Assembly (NCBI GenBank): GCA_004369085.1
Contig: ML210199.1
Location: 110,477 to 174,476 of the forward strand
DNA: 64,000 nt
Direction: 5' to 3'
Source: Coprinopsis marcescibilis
Taxonomy: Eukaryota; Basidiomycota; Agaricomycetes; Agaricales; Psathyrellaceae
The notes beneath the pieces are model-generated. The model had not been told where the DNA came from. It saw nothing but the letters and a program-made list of their open reading frames with translations, and searched no databases. The position numbers were made by a program, and so were the translations under genes. Below, in pieces: positions 46,063-57,552 of this stretch (positions are counted from its first letter, which is position 1; every line of letters starts with the position of its first letter).

Positions 46063-46276
46063 TGCGATATTTCGTTGGATTATTGTGGGGAATGAGCTTG
46101 AGAAGGCGCAGATGATGATGAGAGACTGTTCAACCACTCTACGTTGCGCTGGAACTTGGCAATCACTGGAGGGTGATGATCAGGATTCGGGACTTGGAGC
46201 ATCCATGAACCAATTCAATTGTTCCCCATCCAGCACACATTATTCAGTGGCACTGGCCACCCCAACACAAACGGTG

Positions 46277-46283
46277 TATAAAA
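46277..46283 (+). promoter_or_regulatory. TATA box of the Plavaka transposase gene
   Basis: TATAAAA 41 bp before the ATG at 46324, within the 261-bp divergent region between the transposon's two genes. Confidence 0.5.
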
Positions 46284-46323
46284 CCCTTCGGATCTCTGAA
46301 GTGAGTGTACTGTTTGTTCTCCC

Positions 46324-49300
46324 ATGGGGCGTGCAACTAAAGCTGCGCTCACTGCAGCGCTCAAATCATTCGAATGTCTCGACTGTGGCAAGGTCTGTCG
46401 GTCGCAGTGGGGCCTCCGGCAGCACCGCACCGCCCTTCATCCTTTGCCTGTAACAGTCCACCCAACTGCCAAAGAACCGAAGGAGACTCCAACCGTCAAG
46501 CAGTATCATCCACATTTAACAGGTATGTTTTCCTGTTCGTCGCTTTGCTTCATATCGAATACTAACCTAATAGCTCAGGTATTCCTGTTGATCATCATGG
46601 AAACCCTCTCCTGAAACACGTCAAACCAACGCTGGAGAGCCCACTGGACTCATCCAACCCATGGGCTCCTTTCGAGGACCGACTTTCGTTTGATTGGGCT
46701 CATTACCACTTTGTCGAGCTCCAATCTTCTGAAGCGAACATTTGCAGGGGTCTGGACCTCTGGGCTGCAACAAGGCTCATGGCTACACACGATCCTCACG
46801 ATGCCAGGGCACCGTGGTCATCTGTGAAGGACATGTACAAGTCCATTGACAACATCCAGCATGGTTCTGCTCCCTTTTCCACTGTAACTTTCGAGTACTC
46901 TGGCCCATTTCCAGACAATCCGCCCACCTGGATGACCCAGCCCTATGAGCTGTGTGTCCGGGATGCACGAGAAGTTCTTCGCAACCAACTCTCGACTGCT
47001 GAGTTTGTGGACCAGTTTGAAACTCGACCGTATCGCCAATTCGAGAAGGAGGGTGAGAAGCAGAGGGTATGGACGAACCTAATGTCTGGCGAGTGGGCCT
47101 GGGAGGAAGCTGTAAGTGATGCTTGTACCCCTTTCCGAACATTCACACTAAAACGCACTCCTGCAGGATACTATCTTTTCTGATGTTTATGGCAGCGAGG
47201 GTGCAATGCTCGTCCCTGTAGTGTCTGGACTTGACAAAACGACTGTCTCGGTTGCAACAGGGCATCAGGAATATCACCCTTTCTACATCTCGGCAGGAAA
47301 CCTAACGAATACAGCCCGTCGAAGCCATGCAAATGGTGTAGTACCAGTTGCGTTTCTCCCCATCCCCAAAGGTGAGACGTCAATTCCTGTCCTGGTTGAC
47401 GGCGTCATCACTCATACCTTGCAACTGCCCAGCAACCAAGAACGAGAAGAAGACTCCCGAATATGCAAGATTTGTACGGCAAATGTACCATGCATGTATC
47501 GCCCGGATCTTTCTGCCCTTGCGTGCAGGGATGACTGTTCCAGAGATCGTAAGATGTCCTGACGGTCACCTGCGAAGGGCCATATACAGTATCGGCCCTG
47601 TTATTGCGGACTATCCCGAGCAAGTGTGGCTCAGCGCGATTGTTCAGAACTGGTGCGCAAAGTAAGTACACTGTTTGTCTGAATAGAGCTGAGCATACTC
47701 ATTAACTCGCTTCCTTCGCAGGTGCATGGCCAAACCAGATGATCTCGATAACCCAGATGCTCGCCAACGAACACACAAGAAGACAGACATTTTGATAGAA
47801 TGCTTCGACCCTGGAATACTCTGGAAGTCTTTTGGAGTTCGAGCCGATGTGGTGGTGCGTCGCCTTCTTCGACATGTACACATGTCACGTGCTCACAAGC
47901 AATGGCCCCGCAGCCATTCACTTACAACTTCCCTCGTGCCGATATCCACAAACTCATGGCTCCTGACCTCCTCCACCAGGTCATTAAAGGAACCTTCAAA
48001 GATCACCTTGTTGAATGGGTCATGGCGTATCTTGTCAACCTACACGGCGATAGTAAGGCGGCTGATATCATTGCAGAAATTGATCGAAGGTGGGGTTCTT
48101 TCATTGCGATTGACGGCGGACGCATCATGATTCTTGCTCATGTCTGTCCTCGAATAGAGTATCAGCGGTCCCAATATTTCCTGGCCTTCGTCGTTTCAAG
48201 GATGGCAGGAATTTCTCGCAATGGACAGGTGACGACTCGAAGGCACTTATGAAGGTATGACATGTCATATGTGCAGTGCATTCCCACTCATGAATCTAAT
48301 AGGTCTATCTTGGGGCGTTTGCTGAATTCGTTCCAGACAAGATGGTACAATGTATGGCAGCCTTCCTCAACGTCTGCTACATCTTCCGGAGGAACGCAAT
48401 CACAAGCACAGCTCTTAAGCTTGCTGAACTAGAACTCGCTAAGTTCCACATTCTCCGCAACGTTTTTCTCGAAACAGAGACTCGGGCACACTGTTCAATG
48501 CCACGGCAGCACGCACTCAAGCATTTCCCGCATCTGATACGTCAATTTGGATCCCCTAATGGTCTGTGCTCGTCCATTACTGAGTCAAGGCATATCACCG
48601 CCGTGAAAGAGCCCTGGCGACGGTCTAATCGATACAACGCTCTCCCACAGATGCTCCTCACGATTACCCGCCTGGACAAGTTCCATGCCCTTCGTCAGAT
48701 CTTCGCCGACCATGGAATGTTGGCAGGGACTACTACATTCTACACGGCACTCACTCTGGCTGGAAGGAATGACTACAATGCAGATGAAGACAATGGATTG
48801 GCTGATGGGTATGGAGATGCTAACGCCCCAGCGAGCGAAGATCCTGATCAAGCACAGCTGAGAGATGTATCTCCGCAGCCAGGACCTCGGTTCACTGAAT
48901 TCATCGAGATGGCTTCGCGGCACGGCAAGTGTTCCAGTTATCTGACTCCACATTACCCCAAGCTCACAAGGTCTTTCAGCGACTGGATATCCATCAACCC
49001 TTCCAGAGCTGACATGTCACGCACATGTACGAGAGCCTAGGCTCTCCAGGGCTCTCCTGGAGTACCTTTTTGCCGTCCAAAACCCAGAAGCACCCATTCC
49101 GTTGGATATTGCCACCAGGTTCACCATCCAGGGTAACATCCGGGTCTACCATTCCGCCTCCGCCAACTTCTACGCACCAAGTGATGCATGTGGTGCTGGG
49201 GGTATGCAGCGACAGATACTTCGTTCAAACCCTAATTGGAAGGGTCATCCTCGACGAGACACCGTCTTCGTTTCCCAGGGAAATACACCTACCATCTGTG

Positions 49301-49641
49301 GCATGAGAGTTGCCCAGGTACGCATGTTTTTCTCCATCACTGATCCGGGAAGTGATGCACCGCAGCTGTACGCATTTGTGGATTGGTTTAACACTGTTGG
49401 AAACAGGCCGGATCCTGTAACTGGAATGTGGGTTGTCGAGCGCAGTACAAGTCAAGTCAATCGTGTCCTCTCTGTTATTCCGCTATCTTCGATCATTCGA
49501 GGTGCACATCTTATACCTATTTATGGCGCGAAATTTTTACCCGAGAGATTTTCGTTCACTAAATCATTGGATGTGTTCTCTCAATTCTATGTTAACTCTT
49601 ATGCCGATCACCACACTCACGAGCTCCTATCTGACCTGTAG
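46324..49641 (+). CDS. Plavaka (KDZ-class) transposase with N-terminal C2H2 zinc finger
   Basis: Begins MGRATKAALTAALKSFECLDCGKVC and carries one C2H2 finger (C-x2-C-x12-H-x4-H) near residues 19-39. After short introns it continues PLDSSNPWAPFEDRLSFDWAHYHF and the transposase hallmark SGLDKTTVSVATGHQEYHP. Next come AGNLTNTARRSHANGVVPVAFLPIPK, FTYNFPRADIHKLMAPDLLHQVIKG, VPIFPGLRRFKDGRNFSQWTGDD and ESRHITAVKEPWRRSNRY. The C-terminal blocks are YHSASANFYAPSDACGAGGM, MWVVERS and YADHHTHELLSDL. Nearly all domains read through. Between about 48925 and 48975 the frame changes: only a 34-nt GT-AG intron (48929-48962) or a weak-donor 73-nt intron (48890-48962) restores it. Otherwise the gene carries a frameshift there. 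Confidence 0.85.
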
Positions 49642-50049
49642 TTGAGAACGATCGTTTGTAGCTTCAGTACAATTTAGACAACTTTCGACTTGCTAATCTC
49701 GCCGTTGGCTGTTCATCTCTGTATTGACAATCACCTCTGAAGCCATCTGTGATGATCCATATTCAAAAAAGCCTTGTGGTATTGTTGCCCAGGGTATGTT
49801 CACACTCCGAGAGATCAACCAGATGTTGATCAACTGCATCCCGATTCCTGAGTTTTGTGAATTGCAACTATCATCATTGGGATCCAATTGTAAGGTAAAG
49901 TATGCCTTGATTCGGCTTGAGGTAAGCTTCTACAGGCTATATGCAAGGATCTGCGAGCTTGCATGCTCATGGCATCGAGATACATGAAGGTATTTTGCAG
50001 GTACGAGCGCATGAGGATCCGGGGCTGATGCATGGCAAACTCCGAACTA
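49642..50049. other. Flank of the Plavaka element
   Basis: Holds a cyclin-like exon remnant (49724-49825) and otherwise non-coding DNA. Confidence 0.4.
49724..49825 (+). pseudogene. Cyclin (PCL-type) exon fragment
   Basis: 34 codons read TITSEAICDDPYSKKPCGIV then AQGMFTLREINQM. This is the cyclin N-terminal box pattern seen in basidiomycete PCL/Pho80-type cyclins, where it normally runs on as EREMCxYLxWxL. Here the sequence diverges at once. A possible degenerate continuation (CNYHHWDPI) is near 49863-49895, out of frame. No other cyclin exons are nearby, so this is a captured or left-behind fragment. Confidence 0.55.
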
Positions 50050-50128
50050 TCACTTTCGGCTACTTCCGCACTTTTTGATTTGGCGACTTGTCAAAAGTGG
50101 AAAAGAGGCAAAAGTGCCGAAGTGGCCT
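50050..50128 (+). repeat. Dispersed CACTTTT-rich repeat, partial copy 3
   Basis: Shares GCACTTTTTG, ACTTGTCAAAAGTG and GGCAAAAGTGCC-type units in the same order as copies 1 and 2. It folds as an imperfect hairpin and stops one base before the stop codon of the gene at 50129. Confidence 0.5.
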
Positions 50129-52532
50129 CATGCTTTGCTGATGTTGTTGACCAACGCTTCCACAAACTCTCTAAAGTCCTGCTTCGAACACGCTCGTCCA
50201 GGCTACAAGTGAGCAGCAAAGGGGGTGTGCAGAATAAAAGCCGTCAGACAAAGGATCCTTGAAACCAATGTAAGGGGACAATCGTACCTTGAGCGCGTAA
50301 ATCACAACCTCGGACCCTTCTTTCCCACCAACAACGGGCTCCTTAAGCGTAATCCTCATCACACCCTCCTCCACATCGTACACACACCGCGTCGCAGCCG
50401 TCACCCTCACATTCATCGAAACCTGCCACAGCGGCTCCCGTCTGAACACTAAAACGCAAACTCTCAGTAAGCAATACACCAACATTATGCCAACTTTCGC
50501 CGACAAGGACAGAGAGAGAGAACTCACGCAACCGTTCAGCCAAAGTCTTCCTATCCGACAGCAGCTTAAGGTGCCCAACCATCCCCGACGCAAAGGGTTT
50601 ATTCCCCCGTTTGATAAACAGCTTGACGCCCTTAATCTCTTGCTCGACATCTTCGTTCTCTTCGCCAGTGACATCTACATCATCGTCAGCCCGCGCATAC
50701 ATCGTGGATAATACTATCAACTCACGCTGCGAAGATCCCTTTGCCTTGACCTTGCTTGCAACAGCTTTGAGTGCAGGCGAGATGGCATGTACATCTTGCG
50801 TCTCCTCCGCACCCCCGCTAGTCCCCTCATTATCGTCCGATTCCTCGCTCTTACCACCAACATCCTGAACCACGGCATTCGGCTCTCTAAAGGAAGAACC
50901 CATCCCGCTCTTCTTGACGCTGGCAAAAGGAGACGACGAGCCCGCAAAAGCCGCGAACCCCCCAAATCCCGCCGAACTATTACTGCCAAACCGGGCCCCT
51001 GATGTGAAAGCCGGTGGAGTGCTCGTACTAGCCTATGTGCGAAGAGTAACTTTGTTAGCAGGCTAATAGGCACACGATAGTAAGCAACTTACCATCCAAG
51101 AGTTTGTACTACCGAAAACGGTGGAAGTGGAAGCTCTAGGGGCCGGTGATGGAGTCTTGGGCGCCGCCGCAAAAGGCGAGAACGCGGCCCTTACTGTAGG
51201 CTGAGCAGGAGCAGGAGTAGAAAAGGGGGAAGGGGAAGAAGCGAAGCCCCGTGCGCTGGTCAACGGAGCGGCGGGAAGTGAAGATGATGGAGCGGCTTCC
51301 GCAACTGGAACAGGTGCAGGGGAAGGTGTGCGAGGAGGGTCGACGGGGGGTGAACCAACCGTCTCAACAGTCTCCGCCAGTGCCTCACTTTCGTCGCCCT
51401 CAACCAAGTCGGTGGTGGCAGTTGCAGTCAAAGCACATTCAGGTGCGCGCTGGTTCTGTGGAAGCAAGACATGAGTCAGAGAGCAAGATCAGAGAATACG
51501 CGCGCGGAATGGCAAGGGAGCAACTCACAATGGCGCTCAGCGTGGTGTCGGGTTCGGCAGATTCCATCGTACAATCCACCGAAAATGCATCCGCTCTCTG
51601 CACGATCGTATTCAGAGTCTAAGCGTTACATCAGGATCCTTCCGAGCTAGGTAGGACCATACCAACGCTCACCTTTTCCTTTTCCTTCTCCTTCTCTTCC
51701 GCTTCAACAGCCGGTGTTTGGCTCTTATTCCGCTTGTTGGGGTAAATATTGCGGAGATTCTGGGGACCGAAAAGGGTCAGCGATAAGATACGAATTGAGC
51801 TTACTGCCCTGCGACGTGCGCCGTCAGCGTGGCTCGGTGCTTTACTCACGTGTGGGTATCCACAGTCGTTCTGGATTCCGAGCCAATGAACGTCGAGAGT
51901 TTGTAGATGACCGGGGACGCAGCCACAGATTCCAAAGTGAATCAGGGTTACCGTAACAGAGCGTGGTAGCCAGACAGTGGAGTCATGGGGCGGCAGAAGC
52001 GGTGGAGTAGGAAACGAGGCAAAAGGGATCGAGGGTGGCACCAGAGATCAGTTGACGCATACTTGTATGGCAGGTGCAGTGAGCTTGGAACGTACGGGAA
52101 TGGGTTCGTCGAATCCGTCGTGGGGTACCTTGCGTTTGCGCGAAGGGGTTGTGGTCGTGGCAGTTGTGTTGTTGGCGGTGGCGGTGGCAGAAAATGTGGT
52201 GGTGGATGTTTGTTTCGAGCGAGACGCCTGCGCCTCCTGTTGAACCTTCTCTACCACGTTTACCATCGGACTCGAAGGCGACGATGAAGAAGATGGCGTC
52301 TGCCTGCTGCCGTTCGCGTTTTCGGAACCGTGCTGCGCTGCGAATAGGGCGGGTGTGACACTACGAGAACATAGTCACATTACATATCATAGATCAAATT
52401 CTGCGGTTCAGTGAAAATGCAAATAGAACAGACGTACCCCGGATTCTGCTTCCTAGTAAACGCGTACCCAACAGTTGCCGCGACCGTGGCGATACTGCAG
52501 AATACAAAGTTGAAGTCGCTTATTGGGAACAT
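50129..52532 (-). CDS. Ran-binding-domain protein, Yrb2/Nup50 type
   Basis: Starts MFPISDFNFVFCSIATVAAT at 52532, a short hydrophobic start. Ser/Thr/Ala-rich exons carry KRKVPHDGFDEP, NLRNIYPNKRNKSQTP and an acidic/Pro-rich stretch. Next is a Phe-Gly-containing region (SGARFGSNSSAGFGGFAAFAGSSSPF). The C-terminal RanBP1 fold follows: VTGEENEDVEQEIKGVKLFI, GMVGHLKLLSDRKTLAERL, LWQVSMNVRVTAATRCVY and SKQDFREFVEALVNNISKA, ending at TGA 50129-50131. FG-type motifs followed by a RanBP1 domain fit nuclear-transport cofactors of the Yrb2/Hba1/Nup2 group that act with RanGTP and exportin. The exon between 51976 and 51600 was not fully settled. Confidence 0.82.
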
Positions 52533-54831
52533 TCAGTTCAAGGATTGAGCTGCTCGGGGTAGATGGGTAGATGTAGTGGCGAGTTGAATGGAGCTAAGTC
52601 TACAGTGTTCTAGCTCTAACCCTGGGCGTGAGTAAGCAACAGGGCGTCGTTAAACGGTGAGATAAGTGGAAAGGAAGGAAGAGAGAAAAGTCGGGTCTCG
52701 GAGATGCCACTCCGCTATTTGAACTCTCCGGAAAGTTGGAGCCCGCAACGTTCTCGCGATATGCGATCGACAGGAATCTTCGTGGCGAGCGAGCGAGCGT
52801 AGCGTATCGTCTGAGAACCTATTCTTTGGTGCCGGTACGTACGGTATGGCATGCAACACGCGCTGAACATGAGGCAAAGCAAAGCAGAAGGAGAATGGAG
52901 ATGGATGGATTGCGATAAGTGCATGCATTGACCTGTTTTGGGACCAGGAGGCGAACACGTGTCCCCAAAACATTTCGGAGGTGATGTCAGCGTTCGGGAA
53001 TTATCTGACGAGTGAGCGTCTGGTTGGGTTTACAAAGGGCACTGTGGGCTAATATTAGGGCTGTGTCTTGGACGTTGGTCTTTGGGCCTGAGGATATAGG
53101 TTGAAAACTGCTTGAGGAGGGAAAGAGAGCCGATGGCACCGACGAATGATGAAATCGTTCGATGTCCGCCGCCCGGAACATCACATCGTATATTGCTTCC
53201 GAGTCTAGTCCCCAGAAGCTGGCTCGAGGAGAGTCATTTCGCTGTTTCACCGAGGGCTGACTGTCGATAAGGCCAAACATAAGTATCGGGAACCAAAATA
53301 ATCAGAGCGCACGGAAGGAACCGAAATAAGGATCCAGGAGACACACCTTCAGATACTAATTTTGGATTGAGCGGCTCAATCCAAAATTAAGTTAAAGTGA
53401 AAACTTCTTAATTAGATCGTCGCGCCAGCCCAGGCTGATAAAAAGTAATTAGCGGAGTCATGAAATAGGTTGTTTGTTCCTGATACAGCTACTTATCATG
53501 AGGTTTCCTGGAACCTGGAAAATTAAGTGATAGTGATGCGGAGGCGTCGAAAGCTGTCGAGGGTCGGGGCGGTGTGAAGAACATAAAACAACGGTACATC
53601 ATGAGATAGCCAAACCGTTTCAGCGCTGCCCGAGCTCCGAGCCGCAAATCAGGCGCTCACAACCTTGGCACCACGCCATACACATGAGTTCAGCCCGCCC
53701 ACTGGGTAACCCTCATCGAATCATCCACTGCCTCAGCACCCTCTCAGCCACCACGGGCCGAGACCAACTCTTCATGCCTGCACAAATATCATCGCGGAAC
53801 AGGAAACGAGATCAAATAATTCACATCCCGGAGGACATGCATTCCCGAAGTGTGGGAGCGCTTAACGCAATTAGGACCAAGAATCCATGGGTACAAGGCA
53901 TGAGCGTCGCTGTGGATTCAGGCAGACTGGGGCACATCAAGTCACAAATGGGGGTCAATGTTGTCTCGAGTTTCCCAGTGGTCCAAATACCACAGATCAC
54001 AGAACCTGGCGATGCACTACCAGCCGCTCCGAGGTCGTATCGTGTTTGTTGACAAGGCATGCATGGAGTCATTCACCGCGCTTGTGCTTGGTTAGAAGTA
54101 GGCGCATGATCAGACTCCTGAGCCATGCTGGCCGAGAGAAGCCACGGAAAGTCAGGCCCAAGGTTCGTCTGCTGGAGTACATCGACAACGAGGCGCAGGT
54201 TCGCTGAGAGTCCGAGTACGGCAGGAAGAAGAGGCCCCCACAGATTAGAAAAAGTATTCATCAGCGCGTCTTCGAGGACGCTCACGTCCATGGTACAAGC
54301 CACCTATGAGAGGCAGAATAAAATCTCCTTTATGTGTCTGTGGACTTCTGAAGAAAAGGATACTGATGTGGTTTGCAGGATTCTCATATCCCTCTAGAAA
54401 TCAGACTACATTCCGGAAAAATGGATTCCACTGTCGCTTGTAGGACAAACTTGACAATCGTAAGCTCTGGGCAAGCTCTAGGAAATGCTAAGCTTATTAT
54501 TGTGCTGGAGGATAGCCTAGAGGCTGAGCACTCACAAATGCGAGACCTTGCTGCAGCCATATTCGCCGTAGTGGGGTGAGAGATTTAGAGCATGAGAACC
54601 TTGCACTGCAATATCTAACCCACAGGGCTTTTGTGGCACAAAGTCAGCTTTGTGCGAGATGACGCTGGCCTAATTACACGTGAGCCTGCTCACTTGGCCA
54701 ATACTGGACAAACATTTTCAGAAGCAGATGTTGAAGTGGGACGTGGGAATTTGGCGCCCGTGCCGACCGGGCGACACACCCTGCTTTTGCATTGTCCTCC
54801 CCGGCTTGGCGTGGTCTTCATCACTTTCAAA
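52533..54831. other. Gap with a perfect palindrome and no supported gene
   Basis: Open frames at 53684-54052 (+), 54073-54303 (-), 54125-54397 (+) and 54373-54579 (+) have no recognised domain. The frame of the following kinase extends upstream to 54619 without a Met, so an unplaced 5' exon may lie in this stretch. Confidence 0.35.
53355..53387. repeat. Perfect 33-nt palindrome
   Basis: Two 16-nt arms (TAATTTTGGATTGAGC and its complement) surround a single central G at 53371. It could form a hairpin or bind a dimeric protein. Confidence 0.9.
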
Positions 54832-57170
54832 ATGATGGAACTCATTGGTATAAATTCTGACGACAACTGGTTGGCTCAGTTGTGTCCCTCTTGTCTTCCC
54901 ATCTATCGTCGGAGCAACATGGCCATGTCAGACTTCTACCAACTCAACATACAGAAACTCAATAACTGGGTCGATGATGCGGTTAATCGTGGCGGCTCCG
55001 AGCAGTCGTATTGGGTTAGAACCTTTGCCAGTATGGCCACCGACAGCAAAATCAAGCAATATCTCAATACAACAACTAAGCTCGACAATACACTGACTGT
55101 TTTGGAGAACCCAGCGGCGGAACGCACGGCACTCACGGACGCGACACTTACCCTACTTGAAGATGTCCTAAACTACTTCCCAAAAGAGCCATTGGGCAAG
55201 ATCAGACAAAAACAACCCTTCGTGTACGTGTACGCAAGTGGCAACAACGATGAAATCGTTATTACTGGAGACGGCCCTCAGTATCAGGGAAATAGTTGCA
55301 TCGGAGAAAGTGCTAGCACCATGCCGTGGCTACCCGAGTTGCTCACACTGGTTCATATCGAGCACAAGGACACTAGCCCTTCCGCCAAAAACACATTGCG
55401 AAGAATGGTTCCATACGTGGTGTACGTTCTCCCTTCTTTTCAAAAATTTCTCCTCCCTGCATTGCTGACTCGCTCTCCTATTCAATCTGCAGTGGGGCCT
55501 TCTTCAACCAAGCGACAAGAAACTTCATTCGTATGATCTCCATCGAGCCCGCTGGCACTTTCCGACTGGCTCACTTTGACCGCAACGGAGTTTGGTACAC
55601 CGAGAAAATGCACAAGATTAGGGACGACCCAGGCATCTTCATCAAGGTCGTGCTTGGCCTTACATCCTCCGATCCAGAGCACGTCGGCTTTGACTCCCGC
55701 ATCACCTGGAAGGACATCACCAACAGTCAAGGAGAGATCCTTCGTCGAGTGGGAAATATCAAGGTCGCTGAGCGCGGTTACTATAGAAAGCGGCCAGTGG
55801 ACTATCGAATCATCGGTCGGGCTCCTGTCTACAGGGAGCGATCTTCCTGGGCTGTGGGGAGAGATACTATGGGGTGGTTGGTCGTCAACAAAAGCGGGCG
55901 GAAGCTCTTCGTCAAGGACTCGTGGCATTGTGCGAGATTTCGATTGTCGGGTCCTCCAGAGGTTAGGTTTTTCGAAACTGCCAAAGAGAATAAAGTCGTG
56001 GGAGTAGCACGGATGGTGCAGGGCTCTGAAAAAGTTTACCAAACGATGTTATTTCGCGACTTTGGCCGGGTAAATGTATCAGAACATATGCTCAACTGGA
56101 ATCCATACATCGACAACATGGCCAAGAGTAGGATCGTGACGGAGGTTTATGGATCCTCGATCAGGGAATTCAAAACCCCTCGACAGTTTCTCTACGCGTT
56201 TCACGACGCGGTTAATGGTAAGTTGTTTCTGCGTGCATGTATATCGCTTTATCTGACAACTTTATTGTAGGTCACAGAAGTCTCCTTCTCGATGGTGGAA
56301 TTCTCCACTGCGATATCAGTGTTAAGAATATTCTCCTTGGCCAACCAAACGCCAAAGTAAACTGGCGCGGTGTTCTTATTGACCTCGATTGTGCAGTGTA
56401 TGTCGAAGATGGCGTGTATCCGCCTACTGAGGCTAACCAGGTATGTCGCTTGAGTCCTTGTATACCTCCTACCCCTGTTCTAAATGTTGATTTTCTAGGG
56501 AACAAGAAGTTTCCAATCCGTCACCGTGCTTTCCACTCAAATAAAGAGCATCGATTACTATATCGCAAACAAAGATAAATATGCGCACGACTATCTCGAT
56601 GATCTGGAAGGCTTCTTCTACGTCCTCACCTACTTCATCCCCCGGTACACTGGCACCAACAACGCTCATCGTCAGAACGGCGGGCATCCCTTCATCGACC
56701 TAATGAATTGGGGCAACGCCGATCCAGTCATGTCGTGCAAAGCAAAAAAGCGCCTAGTAAATGCGAGTGATGCAGATTTCCAAGTCCTGCTCGACACAGT
56801 CTCAGATTACTGGGACGCTCCTTTTGTTGTGATGTACAAGAAGTGGCATGGATTTATACGTGATATCGTGGCTTCGAAGCAAAAGATTCTCGACGGAAAG
56901 TCGGATATCACCATGGTCCAGCTCCGCGACCAGGTCAAAGAGCACTACGAGACGTTACTTGGTTTCGTTTCGGAATGCATGGCCAGTCTCGCTGCCAGCG
57001 CCAAGGGGACGCGCCTGCCATTGAAGGAGGCCCCCATCGGCGTCGATGTCGATGCACCCAGAGCCACTCGTTCCACCACTAGGAAGCGCGACATGGAAGA
57101 AGTTGAAGACGCCGAAGAGCAGTTGGCACAGCAGCCCCGGCGCCGGTCGTCAAAAGCGAAGCTTAACTAG
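54832..57170 (+). CDS. FunK1-type fungal protein kinase
   Basis: From the first in-frame ATG (54832), exons 54832-55421, 55493-56217, 56271-56440 and 56499-57170 give 718 residues. The open frame reaches further upstream to 54619, so a 5' exon may be missing from this model. N-terminal FunK1 blocks include ISIEPAGTFRLAHFDRNGVWYTEKMH and the lysine-bearing GRKLFVKDSWHCARF. The catalytic loop is ILHCDISVKNILLG (HCD rather than HRD, near 56303-56340), the metal site GVLIDLDCAV, then GTRSFQSVTVLS and HDYLDDLEGFFYVLTYF. The C-terminus is a basic tail (RATRSTTRKRD...RRRSSKAKLN), probably nuclear. FunK1 kinases are expanded in mushroom-forming fungi; their substrates are largely unknown. A decayed relative is at 25407-26776. 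Confidence 0.88.
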
Positions 57171-57552
57171 TGCTCTTCCCAGGGCTGAAATCTTGAATGT
57201 CACTTTCAGTTAAGCTTAGTATACATATGCCTCCCCCACACATGTATCTCTCTCGGCTTGTATTTCAAAGATCCATTCGAATGACAAGCGCGCCATGTCA
57301 GTCAGTTGAACTTATTCAAATGACAATGATATTGCGAAAGCGAGTTTAAATATGTACAATGAAAAAATAAGTTGTGGAGCCACTCATGAACCAAATGGAG
57401 TGTTAACTGGCCAGCCAGCGGTATAAAATGGTTACGCCAGCGAGACAGTTTCCATTTCGATGTCCTTGTTTGTATAGCTCCGAATCGCTTCAACGCTCTG
57501 TGCATGGCGTATTTGCTGTTGCAAGTAGAAGAAGAATTAAAATACATTTGAT
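57171..57552. other. Gap between convergent genes
   Basis: 382 bp of convergent 3' flanks, AT-rich, with no gene signal. Confidence 0.4.

Larger units (their letters stand above)
43475..49641. mobile_element. Plavaka (KDZ-class) DNA transposon: DUF6532 gene plus divergent transposase
   Basis: A 6.2-kb cassette of two divergent genes sharing a 261-bp middle region. Plavaka elements belong to the Kyakuja-Dileera-Zisupton transposase class, common in Agaricomycetes. The true ends were not found. No convincing long inverted repeat was seen in 43306-43474 or 49642-50050, so the boundaries given are those of the genes. Confidence 0.8.

Noticed and set aside
43112..50128. Idea that the CACTTTT repeats at 43.1 and 50.1 kb are the terminal repeats of the Plavaka element
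   Set aside because: They lie in the same orientation rather than inverted, and a third copy stands alone at 39.9 kb, so they are better explained as an independent dispersed repeat.
53684..54397. Several 80-120-codon frames on both strands upstream of the FunK1 kinase
   Set aside because: No recognised domain, no agreeing splice phases with the kinase, and comparable frames on both strands.
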